Positions 26,769 through 36,994 of a stretch of DNA of 64,000 nt are shown piece after piece; position 1 is the first letter of the stretch, and each line of letters opens with the position of its first letter. The notes below the pieces were generated by a model, which was not told the origin of the DNA, searched no databases, and saw only the letters and a program-made list of their open reading frames with translations. The stretch is from Gimesia sp. (GTDB lineage Bacteria; Planctomycetota; Planctomycetia; Planctomycetales; Planctomycetaceae). A program made the translations under genes and the position numbers. The DNA lies in the NCBI RefSeq assembly GCF_040219335.1, contig NZ_JAVJSQ010000010.1, positions 248,001 to 312,000 on the forward strand. The letters are read 5' to 3'.

Positions 26769-28073
26769 GTGACTTTTACTGATTTAATCTCTCGTCGAAG
26801 CCTGCTGATCCTGCTGGCAACACTCCCTCTGTTTTCCCTTTCCGCACTGGAAGCTGGTGAGGATGATTCAAAACAGAAAACCATTTTCATGCGATCCGGC
26901 TGGCAGACAGTCAACATCGGTGATATCGGGCATACGCCGGGAACTCTGCGGTACCTGGAAGAGTATCTGCCTGACGTGAAAGTCAATCTTTGGTTGCATC
27001 GGACCACCGATGAAGTCACCGCGATGCTCAAACAGCGGTTTCCCAAGGTGAATATCGTGCAGGGGAAAATGAATGCACGCGGTAAAGCCAATAATCCTGA
27101 GATGCAGAAAGCCTTCGATGAGAGCGACCTGTTTCTTTACAACTCCGGGATGCACTTCAACCAGTTCTGGCCACCGCCGATTTACATTATTGAAGCCTGC
27201 ACGGCGACCAATAAACCGCTGGTCCTGTATGGACAGTCATTCGATGGTTTTGCACCGGAAGATGAAGCGAAGATGAGTGAACTGCTCTCCCGGGCGGCTG
27301 CGATTTACACACGTGACGTGGAATCGTTTTATTACCTGCGGAAGATCGGCGTGACTTCACCTTCCCTCTCCTTCGGTCCGGATGGCTGTTTTGGTATCGA
27401 TGTTCGCGATGACAAAAAAGCGAATGCCTGGCTCAAAGCCCACGATTTAAAACCCAAGGAATTTATCACCGTCACGCTCCGCAGCAATACCCCCAAGCTG
27501 AAAGCGAAAAAAGGGACCGTGATGAACCCCACCCAGCCGACGAAGGAAGACATCGCACAGAACGAGCTCTGGACCAAAAAACTGCGGGCAGTCATCACCG
27601 ACTGGGTTCGCACGACGAAGAAAAAAGTGCTGCTCGCGCCTGAAGTGGATAAGGAAATCATCCATGCCCAGAAGATGATTCTGGATCAGCTTCCCGAAGA
27701 TGTGAAGCCTTACGTCGTCAACCGCGATCCGTTCTGGAACGTGGATGAAGCCGCTTCTGTATATGCCCAGGCGATCGCCGTTGTCTCCATGGAACCGCAT
27801 TCCTGCATTATCGCGCTGTCGATGGGAACGCCGGTGATGCATCTGGCGAGTGCCCGCCACGGTCTCAAACGCTGGATGTTCCGCGATATCGGTCTGTCGG
27901 AATGGCTGTTCGATATCGACAATGAACCCGCTTCACAGATTACCCGGGCCCTGTTGAAAATCGATGCCAAACCGGCGCTGTCCCAGTCCAAGGTGGACCG
28001 GGCCATGCACACGGTGAATACACGATCGAAGGAAATGATGGGGGAGATCAAAGAGATCCTGGATCAGCAATAG
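26769..28073 (+). CDS. Exported polysaccharide pyruvyl transferase family protein
   Basis: A 434-residue protein. GTG start at 26769 follows CGGAGGAAAC. A signal peptide is visible (ISRRSLLILLATLPLFSLSALEAGE). The mature part matches the CsaB-like pyruvyl transferase fold: SGWQTVNIGDIGHTPGTLRYL at the front, FLYNSGMHFNQFWPPPIYII, IYTRDVESFYYLRKIGV, FGPDGCFGID, and the C-terminal half with VVSMEPHSCIIALSMGTPVMHL, where the family has its nucleotide/PEP contacts. Classic members use cytoplasmic PEP, so an exported copy is odd and may have another activity. Single gene, converging with an SGNH hydrolase. Confidence 0.78.
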   Translation: MTFTDLISRRSLLILLATLPLFSLSALEAGEDDSKQKTIFMRSGWQTVNIGDIGHTPGTLRYLEEYLPDVKVNLWLHRTTDEVTAMLKQRFPKVNIVQGKMNARGKANNPEMQKAFDESDLFLYNSGMHFNQFWPPPIYIIEACTATNKPLVLYGQSFDGFAPEDEAKMSELLSRAAAIYTRDVESFYYLRKIGVTSPSLSFGPDGCFGIDVRDDKKANAWLKAHDLKPKEFITVTLRSNTPKLKAKKGTVMNPTQPTKEDIAQNELWTKKLRAVITDWVRTTKKKVLLAPEVDKEIIHAQKMILDQLPEDVKPYVVNRDPFWNVDEAASVYAQAIAVVSMEPHSCIIALSMGTPVMHLASARHGLKRWMFRDIGLSEWLFDIDNEPASQITRALLKIDAKPALSQSKVDRAMHTVNTRSKEMMGEIKEILDQQ

Positions 28074-28098
28074 ATCACCTGGATCCCTTTGAGCCCGG

Positions 28099-28116
28099 CA
28101 GGATTGCTTAATCCTG
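28099..28116 (+). terminator. Probable hairpin terminator between convergent genes
   Basis: CAGGATT (28099-28105), loop GCTT, AATCCTG (28110-28116), followed by TTTCGGTTT. It lies 26 bp after the plus-strand stop and overlaps the last codons of the convergent SGNH gene. The T tract is weak. Confidence 0.5.
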
Positions 28117-28893
28117 TTTCGGTTTGAGTTGCTGTTCGATGACCCGGGCCACCTCTTTCCCCTGTGCGGTGGCACCGGCGGTATTGAAGTGCACGTTGCC
28201 CGGTTTGGTCCACCACTGGGCATGCTGCGGCTTTGTGAAAGCATACAGGTCATCGACGGCAATTTCGGGATAGTCCTTGAGGACCTTCAATGCGATCTGG
28301 TTGTACTTCGCTGCGTCACCAGCGATCCGCCCCGGCTCTCCTTCGGGCACGGGTGTGGTCGTTGCGAAAATCAGTTTGGCTTTGGGGGCCAGTTGTTTGA
28401 GGTAAGCGATGATGGCCCTTAGATTCTTTTCGTAGTCAGCGGGGGAAATCGCCTGGGTGCCGTTCACCCGATCCAGCTGTTTGCCATTCATGTACTTCAG
28501 GTCGTGCAGCCCGACGTTGAAGTGAATCACGTCCCAGTCAAATTTCCAGGGATCGTTGAGGTCGTCTTTTTGCATGGTGGCGTGCATCGTTTTCATCTTC
28601 TGAATAAACGAAGAGGAATCGCCGCCGTTGCAGTACAGGCGGTAGACGTTGGCTTTGCCTTTGAGGGCCTCGCGAGTGGCATCGGTATAAGCGATGGAAA
28701 TGGAATCTCCATAGAGCAGGACATTCGGCAGTTGAGGATTGTTTTTGACGTACTGGAATGCGGGGCGCTTGTTGAAGCGAGGAGAGCGGACCAGTTTCTG
28801 CCAGGCTTCTTTGGCATCCTGTTCGGCGAGGGCCGACTGTGAGAAGGTGATCAGGCAGAGCAGCAGGAGCGGAAGCAGTTTGAGCGTTTTCAT
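28108..28893 (-). CDS. SGNH/GDSL-family esterase, exported
   Basis: A 261-residue secreted hydrolase. Signal peptide MKTLKLLPLLLLCLITFSQS ending SALA. Catalytic landmarks of SGNH hydrolases: block I NVLLYGDSISIAYT with the nucleophile Ser, a Gly block, VIHFNVGLHDLKYM (block III Asn/Gly region), and the C-terminal His in NVHFNTAGATAQGKEVA. Such enzymes remove acyl or acetyl groups from sugars or lipids in the periplasm. It is isolated, with no polysaccharide gene cluster around it apart from scattered exported hydrolases. Active-site residues appear complete. Confidence 0.85.
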   Translation of the reverse strand: MKTLKLLPLLLLCLITFSQSALAEQDAKEAWQKLVRSPRFNKRPAFQYVKNNPQLPNVLLYGDSISIAYTDATREALKGKANVYRLYCNGGDSSSFIQKMKTMHATMQKDDLNDPWKFDWDVIHFNVGLHDLKYMNGKQLDRVNGTQAISPADYEKNLRAIIAYLKQLAPKAKLIFATTTPVPEGEPGRIAGDAAKYNQIALKVLKDYPEIAVDDLYAFTKPQHAQWWTKPGNVHFNTAGATAQGKEVARVIEQQLKPKQD

Positions 28894-29121
28894 AGTGTGT
28901 TTCTCAATATAGAAGATTCATGGGAGTTGATCGGTTGTGACTTCTATTCTGCAGAAAGACGCTCATGGACGGCAAGTTGATTCTGAACTGTTTTTCCAAA
29001 AACAACGGGTGAATGCCGAATAAGGTAATTCTGTGCCGTTTTGAGTTGGGACCGGCGCGATTAAGCAATAGAATATATTTTCCTCTCACATCCAGAACTG
29101 TTCTTCAAGGGAGTGCTCAAC

Positions 29122-30696
<1,575 letters not shown>

Positions 30697-30701
30697 TCGC
30701 G

Positions 30702-31484
30702 TTACTTTTGGAAGCTGGTGTCGGCGGTTTTCAGGTCCAGGGGCTTGATCCAGACGTTCCGGAAACGAACGTCGTGTCCTTCGCACTGCAGCTTGATTCC
30801 GCCCGGTCGGTCGGTGATGCCGAAACCGTTGTCATTGCCACCGTCCAGACCGGAATTCGCACCGCCCCAGACTTTGTCGATGGTGACATTCTCGTGTACT
30901 TTCTTGCCGTTGAAGTAGACCGTGACCAGCGGCTTCTCAACCAGCTTGCCATCTTTGAAGCGAGCGGCTCGAAAGGTGACGTCGTAAGCGTTCCATTTGC
31001 CGGTACCATTGTAAGCGTGATAGGGAGACTCGGTTTTGTTGATGACGGCTCCCATTCCATGTTTGGTTTTGTCGCCGTCCAGGATCTGGATTTCATAGCG
31101 ATTCTGCAGATAGACGCCGCTGTTGCCGCCTGGTTTCATCACCAGAAATTCGACATGCAGACGGAAGTCGCCGTATTTCTGTTTGGTGACAATGTCCGCC
31201 GCGCCGAATTTTCCCCCGGCTGCAGCCGGATCATCTGACTGGATTACCGTACCCTTGTCGATCGGGTCTTCGACGACTTTCCATTTGATGGGGAGCGAGG
31301 AACCGAAGCGGGGGCCTTTCCAGTAGGTCCATTTCTGGTCCAGCATTTCGCGACTGCCATCCAGCAGGATTTCTGCATCGGAAGGAGCAGAGGCGGAGAC
31401 CCCCACATCTGCCTGGGCGGTAGATACTGTAAGAGGCGTGGTCAAACACATAGACAGACAAATGACCAGAGAAGTGTAGCGCAT
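30702..31484 (-). CDS. DUF1080 (3-keto-disaccharide hydrolase-like) exported protein
   Basis: A 260-residue secreted protein with signal peptide MRYTSLVICLSMCLTTPL and cleavage near AQA-DV. The mature domain is the concanavalin/LamG-like DUF1080 fold abundant in planctomycetes: ILLDGSREMLDQKWTYWKG, YGDFRLHVEFLVMKPGGNSG, VYLQNRYEIQILDG, KWNAYDVTFRAARFKDG, and GIKLQCEGHDVRFRNVWIKP. Members bind or cleave 3-keto-sugars. It lies 5 bp from the convergent phosphatase gene. Good AAAAGGGAA ribosome site. Confidence 0.88.
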   Translation of the reverse strand: MRYTSLVICLSMCLTTPLTVSTAQADVGVSASAPSDAEILLDGSREMLDQKWTYWKGPRFGSSLPIKWKVVEDPIDKGTVIQSDDPAAAGGKFGAADIVTKQKYGDFRLHVEFLVMKPGGNSGVYLQNRYEIQILDGDKTKHGMGAVINKTESPYHAYNGTGKWNAYDVTFRAARFKDGKLVEKPLVTVYFNGKKVHENVTIDKVWGGANSGLDGGNDNGFGITDRPGGIKLQCEGHDVRFRNVWIKPLDLKTADTSFQK

Positions 31485-31600
31485 AGTGGTTCCCTTTTAT
31501 GACAGTCGTGTGGATTATGCTTGATATTTCTATAGCAGGGGACAGGTTTTCTCAATGATGTTTCAAGCCGATTTTGTATCAGAGTGCCGTTTTACTGCGC

Positions 31601-31772
31601 AAAGAGTGATTGATACGATCTATTTTATGAGCAGAATATTTAAAAAATATTAATAAAAGAGACACTCTTCCCGTCTCCTGCGGGTTAGATTCATAGTGAG
31701 CGATCCGCGAGGGGAAATCAAATCTAAAGAGTGATTTCTCAATCAATTTCGACTTGTAAAAAAAAGAGTGAT
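31601..31772 (+). repeat. Three exact copies of AAAGAGTGAT
   Basis: Copies at 31601-31610, 31726-31735 and 31763-31772; a fourth AGAGTG core lies at about 31581 and one in inverse orientation (CACTCTT, 31663-31669). The spacing is not that of a tandem array and fits dispersed protein-binding sites. Confidence 0.7.
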
Positions 31773-31854
31773 CCGAAGCGTGTTTGACACAGTCAGCCGG
31801 TTGACCTCATAGTTCGACATCGAATTTCGAGCAGGAAGTCGTCCCAGGCGATGT

Positions 31855-31871
31855 TTGGCATAGAATTCGCT
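31855..31871 (+). promoter_or_regulatory. Candidate sigma-54 (-24/-12) promoter
   Basis: TTGGCATAGAATTCGCT has the GG (31857-31858) and GC (31869-31870) at the 10-nt separation needed by sigma-54, with TGGCAT close to TGGCAC; the -12 part TCGC departs from TTGC. It lies about 255 bp before the DUF1559 start and 85-250 bp downstream of the AAAGAGTGAT copies. Confidence 0.35.
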
Positions 31872-32124
31872 TACTTTACATGTCAATCGTTTTAATTGTC
31901 ATTGCAGCATGTTGTTGTTAGTTTCAGGAGCTTCGTCTATCGTCTAAAAACGACTGACACAGGTTTGAGTGCTGATGTCCTTCCACAGCTACCTCACAAT
32001 TGAGTTGAGAAACTCGTGTGATCCTGCCCATGAGTCCTGCCTGATCTGTATTTGATGTTTAAAGAAAGAACTGTCCTCTACGTCTTTGTTGTTATATCTC
32101 CATTTATTTCTAAAGGAAACTTTT

Positions 32125-33141
32125 ATGTTTTGCAGGCACAATGTACGCAAACGTGGTTTCACACTGATCGAGTTATTGGTCGTGATTGCCATTATTGCTA
32201 TCTTAATCGCGCTTCTCCTGCCCGCCGTTCAGCAGGCACGTGAAGCAGCACGTCGCAGTACGTGTAAGAATAACTTGAAGCAGCTCGGTCTGGCGTTGCA
32301 CAACTATCACGATGCCTTCCTGCGCTTCCCCATTGGTGAGCAGAGCCCTTACTATCGCCCGAACTGGCGTGCACCGATTCTACCCTATCTGGATCAGGCT
32401 CCGGCTTACAACCAGATGAACTTTGACGTGAGTACCACTGCCGGTGGATTCGCTTCGCAGAACAGTGGTGGATCGTACGGCTATGGTTCCGGCGCTGGTT
32501 CCAACGCAGTGCTGAAGACCTTACGTGTTCCCGTTTACAACTGCCCGTCCAGTCCACATGGAAACAATGCTAACGACAGTGTGAACGTGAAGAACAATTA
32601 CGACCTGGGACAGACCATGGACTACGTCGGTATCGCCGGTGCGACACCGGATCCGGCAGGACGTACAAATGTCTGCTCGGCGACCGGCGCCGGTTATGGA
32701 AATGGTACCTATTGCAATAATGGGGTACTGGCTCCCAATGATTGTTTCCGAATGCGTGACATAAAAGATGGAACCTCCAACACGGTCGTCGTCGGCGAAC
32801 AGTCAGGTCAGGTGAATGGTCAGGACAGTCGTTCTAACTACTATGGTGGCTGGAGTGGTATGGGAACCTCTGCCAAAATGAATACCCTGGGCAGTGGCTC
32901 AAACTGGGGATCGGGAACAACCACCGTCATGTATTCCGTGAACAGTTTCTGGAACTCGGGAGCCGGTGATGAAGCCTACCGTACCTATGGGGCAAATACG
33001 GTACTCGGCTCTTATCACACTGGAGGGACGCATGTGCTGCTCGTCGATGGTAGTGTCCGTTTCGTATCAGATAACATGGACTTCGGAACTCTGGCGAATC
33101 TCTGTTCCAAGAACGATGGGCAGGTATTGGGTGAATTCTAA
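32125..33141 (+). CDS. DUF1559 pilin-like protein
   Basis: A 338-residue protein. ATG at 32125 follows AAAGGAAAC. Its N-terminus is a type II pseudopilin leader ([20 protein letters not shown]): processing after Gly of RGF and a hydrophobic helix, followed by [20 protein letters not shown], the DUF1559 core with [10 protein letters not shown], and the C-terminal H-x9-DG motif in [20 protein letters not shown]. This family is hugely expanded in planctomycetes; it is probably exported by a type II/IV pilus-like machine to the surface. The gene is followed by a terminator and a small lipoprotein gene. Confidence 0.93.
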   Translation: MFCRHNVRKRGFTLIELLVVIAIIAILIALLLPAVQQAREAARRSTCKNNLKQLGLALHNYHDAFLRFPIGEQSPYYRPNWRAPILPYLDQAPAYNQMNFDVSTTAGGFASQNSGGSYGYGSGAGSNAVLKTLRVPVYNCPSSPHGNNANDSVNVKNNYDLGQTMDYVGIAGATPDPAGRTNVCSATGAGYGNGTYCNNGVLAPNDCFRMRDIKDGTSNTVVVGEQSGQVNGQDSRSNYYGGWSGMGTSAKMNTLGSGSNWGSGTTTVMYSVNSFWNSGAGDEAYRTYGANTVLGSYHTGGTHVLLVDGSVRFVSDNMDFGTLANLCSKNDGQVLGEF

Positions 33142-33185
33142 TCAACCTTTCAGGAAGATATGAATACAGACCCGTGATACACCAC

Positions 33186-33218
33186 GAAAGCCCCCGGTCA
33201 CCCGGATCGGGGGCTTTC
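33186..33218 (+). terminator. Strong hairpin after the DUF1559 gene
   Basis: GAAAGCCCCCG (33186-33196) pairs perfectly with CGGGGGCTTTC (33208-33218), 11-nt loop, 44 bp after the DUF1559 stop. The T tract is inside the stem end, so it may be partial and allow reading into the small lipoprotein gene. Confidence 0.75.
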
Positions 33219-33264
33219 CTCATGCTGAGATAAACTGATTTTTCTAACAGGATCAATTGAAATT

Positions 33265-33675
33265 ATGTTACAGCGATTTGAGATGCCGAACGCGTTCCTG
33301 GCTGCCGTGCTGCTGACTGTCGTAACCACTTTGAGTGGATGTGGCAGCGCGGAAGAAGGTAAGAAGAAAGCCGAAGTTACAATTACCATTACCCACAATG
33401 GTTCCCCCGTGACAGAGGGAAATGTACGCCTGATGATGACCGGCAAGGGAGAAGGCGCAGTAGGGCCCTTGAATGAATCCGGGCAGGTTGAACTGCAGGA
33501 AGTCATATTGGGAAATTATTCCGTTGCCGTGACTCCTCCTGAAGGAACTCCGGATAACCCGATTCCTGAAAAAGAGTATCCGAACATTCCCAAACAGTAT
33601 CGGACTCTGCAGGAAAGTCCTCTCAAGGCTGACGTCAAAGCTGGTACGAATGAATTTACATTCGATCTGAAATAG
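33265..33675 (+). CDS. Small lipoprotein with a predicted beta-sandwich (DUF1559 partner type)
   Basis: A 136-residue lipoprotein: leader MLQRFEMPNAFLAAVLL ... LSGCGS with the lipid Cys near residue 26. The mature part alternates short beta-strands (AEVTITITHNGSPVTEGNVR, GNYSVAVTPPEG) like a transthyretin or carboxypeptidase-regulatory domain. Genes of this kind commonly sit right after DUF1559 genes in planctomycetes (family knowledge), as here, 124 bp downstream with a terminator-like hairpin between. Function unknown; probably periplasmic or surface. Confidence 0.75.
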   Translation: MLQRFEMPNAFLAAVLLTVVTTLSGCGSAEEGKKKAEVTITITHNGSPVTEGNVRLMMTGKGEGAVGPLNESGQVELQEVILGNYSVAVTPPEGTPDNPIPEKEYPNIPKQYRTLQESPLKADVKAGTNEFTFDLK

Positions 33676-33695
33676 TAGTTACAACTCGCGATGGC

Positions 33696-35084
33696 TCAGT
33701 GATGGAAACTGGAACCACCGGCTTGCGGTTCATGATCCGGACGCTGAGCAAAGTAGTCGATGGCATGCTGCAGATCACCCAGCAGCATGTCTGCCATGTC
33801 GCGGGTGAAGCCTTCCTTGCAGACGCACCGCAGTACCGCCAGATCTTCCCGATTCTTCGGGAAGGTATAGGCGGGAACCAGCCAGCCTCGTTCGCGAACT
33901 TTGTCGGATATGTCAAACACGTTGAAGTTCGCTTTTTCGTTGGTGGTGAAGGCGAACACGGGAATGTCGCTGCCGTCGGAAATCAGATCGAACGGCCCCA
34001 GCTTCTCGATACCCGCTGAGAGGTACATCGCCACATCCTGCGACGTCTGGTGAATCTCGCGATAACCTTCATGTCCCAGTCGCAGGAAGTTGAAGTACTG
34101 CGCCACCACCTGGTTGCCGGGACGGGAAAAGTTCAGCGCAAAGTTGGGCAGGTCTCCCCCCAGATAGTTACAGTGAAAGATCAGTTCCTCGGGCAGTTCC
34201 TCCCGGCTGCGCCACAACACCCAGCCGACACCTGGATACACCAGACCGAACTTGTGCCCGGATGTATTGATTGATTTTACCAGTGGCAGGCGGAAGTCCC
34301 ATTCCAGATCGGGTTGCAGGAATGGTGCGACGAATCCGCCGGAAGCCGCATCGACGTGAATCGGCACGTCCCAGCCGGTCTCCGCGTTGAGTTTCGTGAG
34401 TGCGTCGTTGACCTCTTTGACATTTTCATACCGACCGTCAAAGGTGCTGCCCATAATAACCACCACGCCGATGGTGTTTTCGTCGACCAGCTTGACGGCT
34501 TCTTCCGCGGTCAGGCAGTAACGATCCCCTTCCATGGGAACGAAACGGGGTTCGATTTCCCAGTAACGACAGAATTTTTCCCAGCAGACCTGCACGTTGA
34601 TGCCCATGACCATGTTTGGTTTATCTGCTGGTTTGCCCTGGGCTTCGCGGCGCTTGCGCCAGTTCCATTTCAGCGCCATGCCACCCAGCATCGCTGCTTC
34701 ACTGGAACCGATGGTCGAGCAGCCGATCGAGTTTTCCTCTGAAGGAGAATTCCATAACTGGGCCAGCATGTTGGTACAGCGGAGTTCGATTTCCGCCGTC
34801 TGCGGATACTCGTCCTTGTCGATCATGTTCTTGTCGAACGTTTCAGACATCAACTGCCGGGCTTCGTCTTCCATCCAGGTCGTAACGAATGTTGCCAGGT
34901 TCAGTCGCGAGTTGCCGTCCAGAATCAGCTCGTCACGAATCAGGTTGTAAGCGACTTTGGGAGGCAGGCCATCCTGGGGCATCTGGTATTTGGGGACTGG
35001 CTCCCGAATGTAGCGGCCGCCGTAAGCGGGGGTGATGACTGAATCGCGATCGTCTTCGTGCGGATTTTTCTGGCCGTGCAGCAT
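33696..35084 (-). CDS. gadB: Glutamate decarboxylase
   Basis: A 462-residue PLP enzyme converting glutamate to GABA and CO2 with consumption of a proton. It aligns from end to end with bacterial GadB: IREPVPKYQMPQDGLPP near the N-terminus, GCSTIGSSEAAMLGGMALKW (substrate and cofactor pocket), IHVDAASGGFVAPF with the PLP Asp, and SINTSGHKFGLVYPGVGW with the Schiff-base Lys278. The C-terminal tail that plugs the site in E. coli is present in outline (ends SSFHH). AGGAGGG precedes the ATG. No GABA antiporter gene is next to it. Confidence 0.93.
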   Translation of the reverse strand: MLHGQKNPHEDDRDSVITPAYGGRYIREPVPKYQMPQDGLPPKVAYNLIRDELILDGNSRLNLATFVTTWMEDEARQLMSETFDKNMIDKDEYPQTAEIELRCTNMLAQLWNSPSEENSIGCSTIGSSEAAMLGGMALKWNWRKRREAQGKPADKPNMVMGINVQVCWEKFCRYWEIEPRFVPMEGDRYCLTAEEAVKLVDENTIGVVVIMGSTFDGRYENVKEVNDALTKLNAETGWDVPIHVDAASGGFVAPFLQPDLEWDFRLPLVKSINTSGHKFGLVYPGVGWVLWRSREELPEELIFHCNYLGGDLPNFALNFSRPGNQVVAQYFNFLRLGHEGYREIHQTSQDVAMYLSAGIEKLGPFDLISDGSDIPVFAFTTNEKANFNVFDISDKVRERGWLVPAYTFPKNREDLAVLRCVCKEGFTRDMADMLLGDLQHAIDYFAQRPDHEPQAGGSSFHH

Positions 35085-35198
35085 GAGCAGTTCCCTCCTG
35101 GATGTTCAACCGGTGAAAGAGCGGGTTACTGCTATCCTACTGAATGACTCGAAGAATTAAATATCGATCGAGTCACCGATCAGTTTTTCTCTCAAATT

Positions 35199-36632
35199 TT
35201 ATGTATTACAACCCACGGCGCACTGTCCAATGATGTCCAGCTTATCGTCATTCAGGTAACAGTAGCGATTGACCCAGACGCCATCCGGACTGATATCAGT
35301 TGCGGTCTGCATCCGCTCGCGGAAATCTTCTGTGGGACCATAGCCGTGAGCAAGCGCATAAATCGGCATCGGTCTCGCCAGCTTACGGGCTGCCAGGATT
35401 TTTCGCTCTTGAGCCAGCGGACCAGAGAGATGCGGTTCATCAGGGCCGGGGTAATAGACTTCAGAAAGTCGTTCCGGCGGATCGGCATCGGTGATATCCA
35501 GGAATTTGAACAAAGCGCGAACCAGCAATGTTTCCGAGAGCCCCGGGTTCGCTGCCAGCAGTTGGTCACCGTAGGATCTGAGAATCATCGACCAGTGCAT
35601 GCCATACAGTTTGACGCTGACCGAATTACAGTATTTCGCTGCCAGCGAATAGTTCATCCCCGAAATAATCGACCAGGGAGGCGGAAACGCGCTGGGCGCG
35701 AGTTCGACGTTCGGCTTCCCGGCGTCGTCCATTGTCTGGCGGAAACCGGCCAGCAGTTCTTTGGAAAGCTGCGCCTTGAGCAGCAGCATCGCGGACGCCC
35801 CGGGGAAATGATCGTTGAGCCAGACCGTGAAGTTCGCGGCCTGATTTTCTTCGGCGAGCCAGTTATCCAGGTCGAAGTTCGTCAGCCCACCGTTGAGCTT
35901 CTGATACAAAGCCAGCGAGTCTTCTCGCATCTGTTCGAAGTGGTAGCCGAGTCGGTCGGCTGCCCGTCGTGCATGGTCGCTGAAATCGAAGAACGCCGAA
36001 TCCAGGAAGTAAGGCGGATACTCGGGCCAGTCGAAGCGAATGCCATCGATATCCGGGTAATGCTGTAACAGATCGCGAATCAACGCATGCTGGTATTCGA
36101 TGATGTGCGGGCTGGCCAGGCTGCCGTTATTCGCGACGCGTTTCCGCGGGAGCGAACCATCGGGCAGGCGGGGAATATCTTCTTCGACCGGGCCTCCAAA
36201 CTGCACACGATACCCGGGTGGGATCGCAGCCTGCACCTGGAAATAGACTTCCAGGCCGCGGTCATGGGCCGCTTCAATGAAGTGGGCTACCACCTGACCT
36301 TCGCGATGTGTCAGTTCATCGGCACTCGCTGGCTGATAGCGCAAATCTGCATAGAGCCTTTCATCGGGGACGAAGCTCGGGGACGTTCGCACCCACAGCT
36401 CCCGCTTCCCTTCCCAGAGGGGACGGTCCAGCAGGCGGACCTGGCCGGCTCCCGCATCCGCAGGGGGCTCGCGGACCCCGGTCTGTACGTCGGCCAGTTG
36501 CATGACGTAAGGCGAGGTGGAGACGGCAGTCACCCCTGCCCGCTGCATGAGATTGTCGAGCACATTTTCGACTCCCTCGTACTGCAGATACTCCGGTAAG
36601 ACGGTCACGCCGATTTGTCTCTGCTGACTCAT
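35199..36632 (-). CDS. Putative TIM-barrel glycosyl-hydrolase-like protein
   Basis: A 477-residue cytoplasmic protein; no signal peptide. The sequence reads like an alpha/beta barrel: IGVTVLPEYLQYEGVENVLD, HDRGLEVYFQVQAAIPPGY, HYPDIDGIRFDWPEYPPYF (an Asp-rich strand as in family 10-like glycosylhydrolases of bacteria), PNVELAPSAFPPPW, and DGVWVNRYCYLNDD at the end. The catalytic pair cannot be assigned, so the enzyme class is a guess from fold and the DGIRFDWPEY strand. Start ATG has GAGGGAATC upstream. It lies between gadB and a tiny membrane protein on the same strand. Confidence 0.6.
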   Translation of the reverse strand: MSQQRQIGVTVLPEYLQYEGVENVLDNLMQRAGVTAVSTSPYVMQLADVQTGVREPPADAGAGQVRLLDRPLWEGKRELWVRTSPSFVPDERLYADLRYQPASADELTHREGQVVAHFIEAAHDRGLEVYFQVQAAIPPGYRVQFGGPVEEDIPRLPDGSLPRKRVANNGSLASPHIIEYQHALIRDLLQHYPDIDGIRFDWPEYPPYFLDSAFFDFSDHARRAADRLGYHFEQMREDSLALYQKLNGGLTNFDLDNWLAEENQAANFTVWLNDHFPGASAMLLLKAQLSKELLAGFRQTMDDAGKPNVELAPSAFPPPWSIISGMNYSLAAKYCNSVSVKLYGMHWSMILRSYGDQLLAANPGLSETLLVRALFKFLDITDADPPERLSEVYYPGPDEPHLSGPLAQERKILAARKLARPMPIYALAHGYGPTEDFRERMQTATDISPDGVWVNRYCYLNDDKLDIIGQCAVGCNT

Positions 36633-36730
36633 GATTCCCTCGTAAAGAAGCAGAATGGACTCTCAGAGTCCTTTATCTTATCGGCCCGTCAGATTTTTTC
36701 TCCACCCCACAGGGGGAATTTTTTTACACT

Positions 36731-36925
36731 TTATTGAGGCCCGGGCAGCTTCTCGCAGAAAGTGACCAGAATGAACGTCGCGATCGGACCCAGTAATAGA
36801 GAGATCAGAAACCAGACCAGCCCGCTCCGGTTTTTACCCTGAGCGAGGCCGGCGTTGATCAATGACAGCGTTCCCCAGCCCACAAGATAACCAGGGTCCT
36901 GACCCAGTGGCGCAGCAATCAGCAT
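36731..36925 (-). CDS. Small two-helix membrane protein
   Basis: A 64-residue protein with two likely membrane helices, one around YLVGWGTLSLINAGLA and one around GLVWFLISLLLGPIATFILV, joined by a charged turn (QGKNRSG). The start is supported by CAGGAG eight bases upstream. Planctomycetes encode many such short membrane proteins of unknown role. It sits 70 bp downstream of ilvB's stop-to-start order reversed: it is transcribed after ilvB on the same strand. Confidence 0.55.
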   Translation of the reverse strand: MLIAAPLGQDPGYLVGWGTLSLINAGLAQGKNRSGLVWFLISLLLGPIATFILVTFCEKLPGPQ

Positions 36926-36994
36926 TGACGTTACTCCTGTTCAATACCGGGTTTGTTTCAATCCGTTTCCTGTGCCAGGTCAGGTGACCGTCGA

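Larger units (their letters stand above)
31485..32124. other. 640-bp AT-rich regulatory region before the DUF1559 gene
   Basis: No gene. It separates divergent genes and is clearly AT-richer than its surroundings. It contains three exact copies of AAAGAGTGAT, further AGAGTG motifs, and a GG-N10-GC element, listed separately. Confidence 0.7.
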
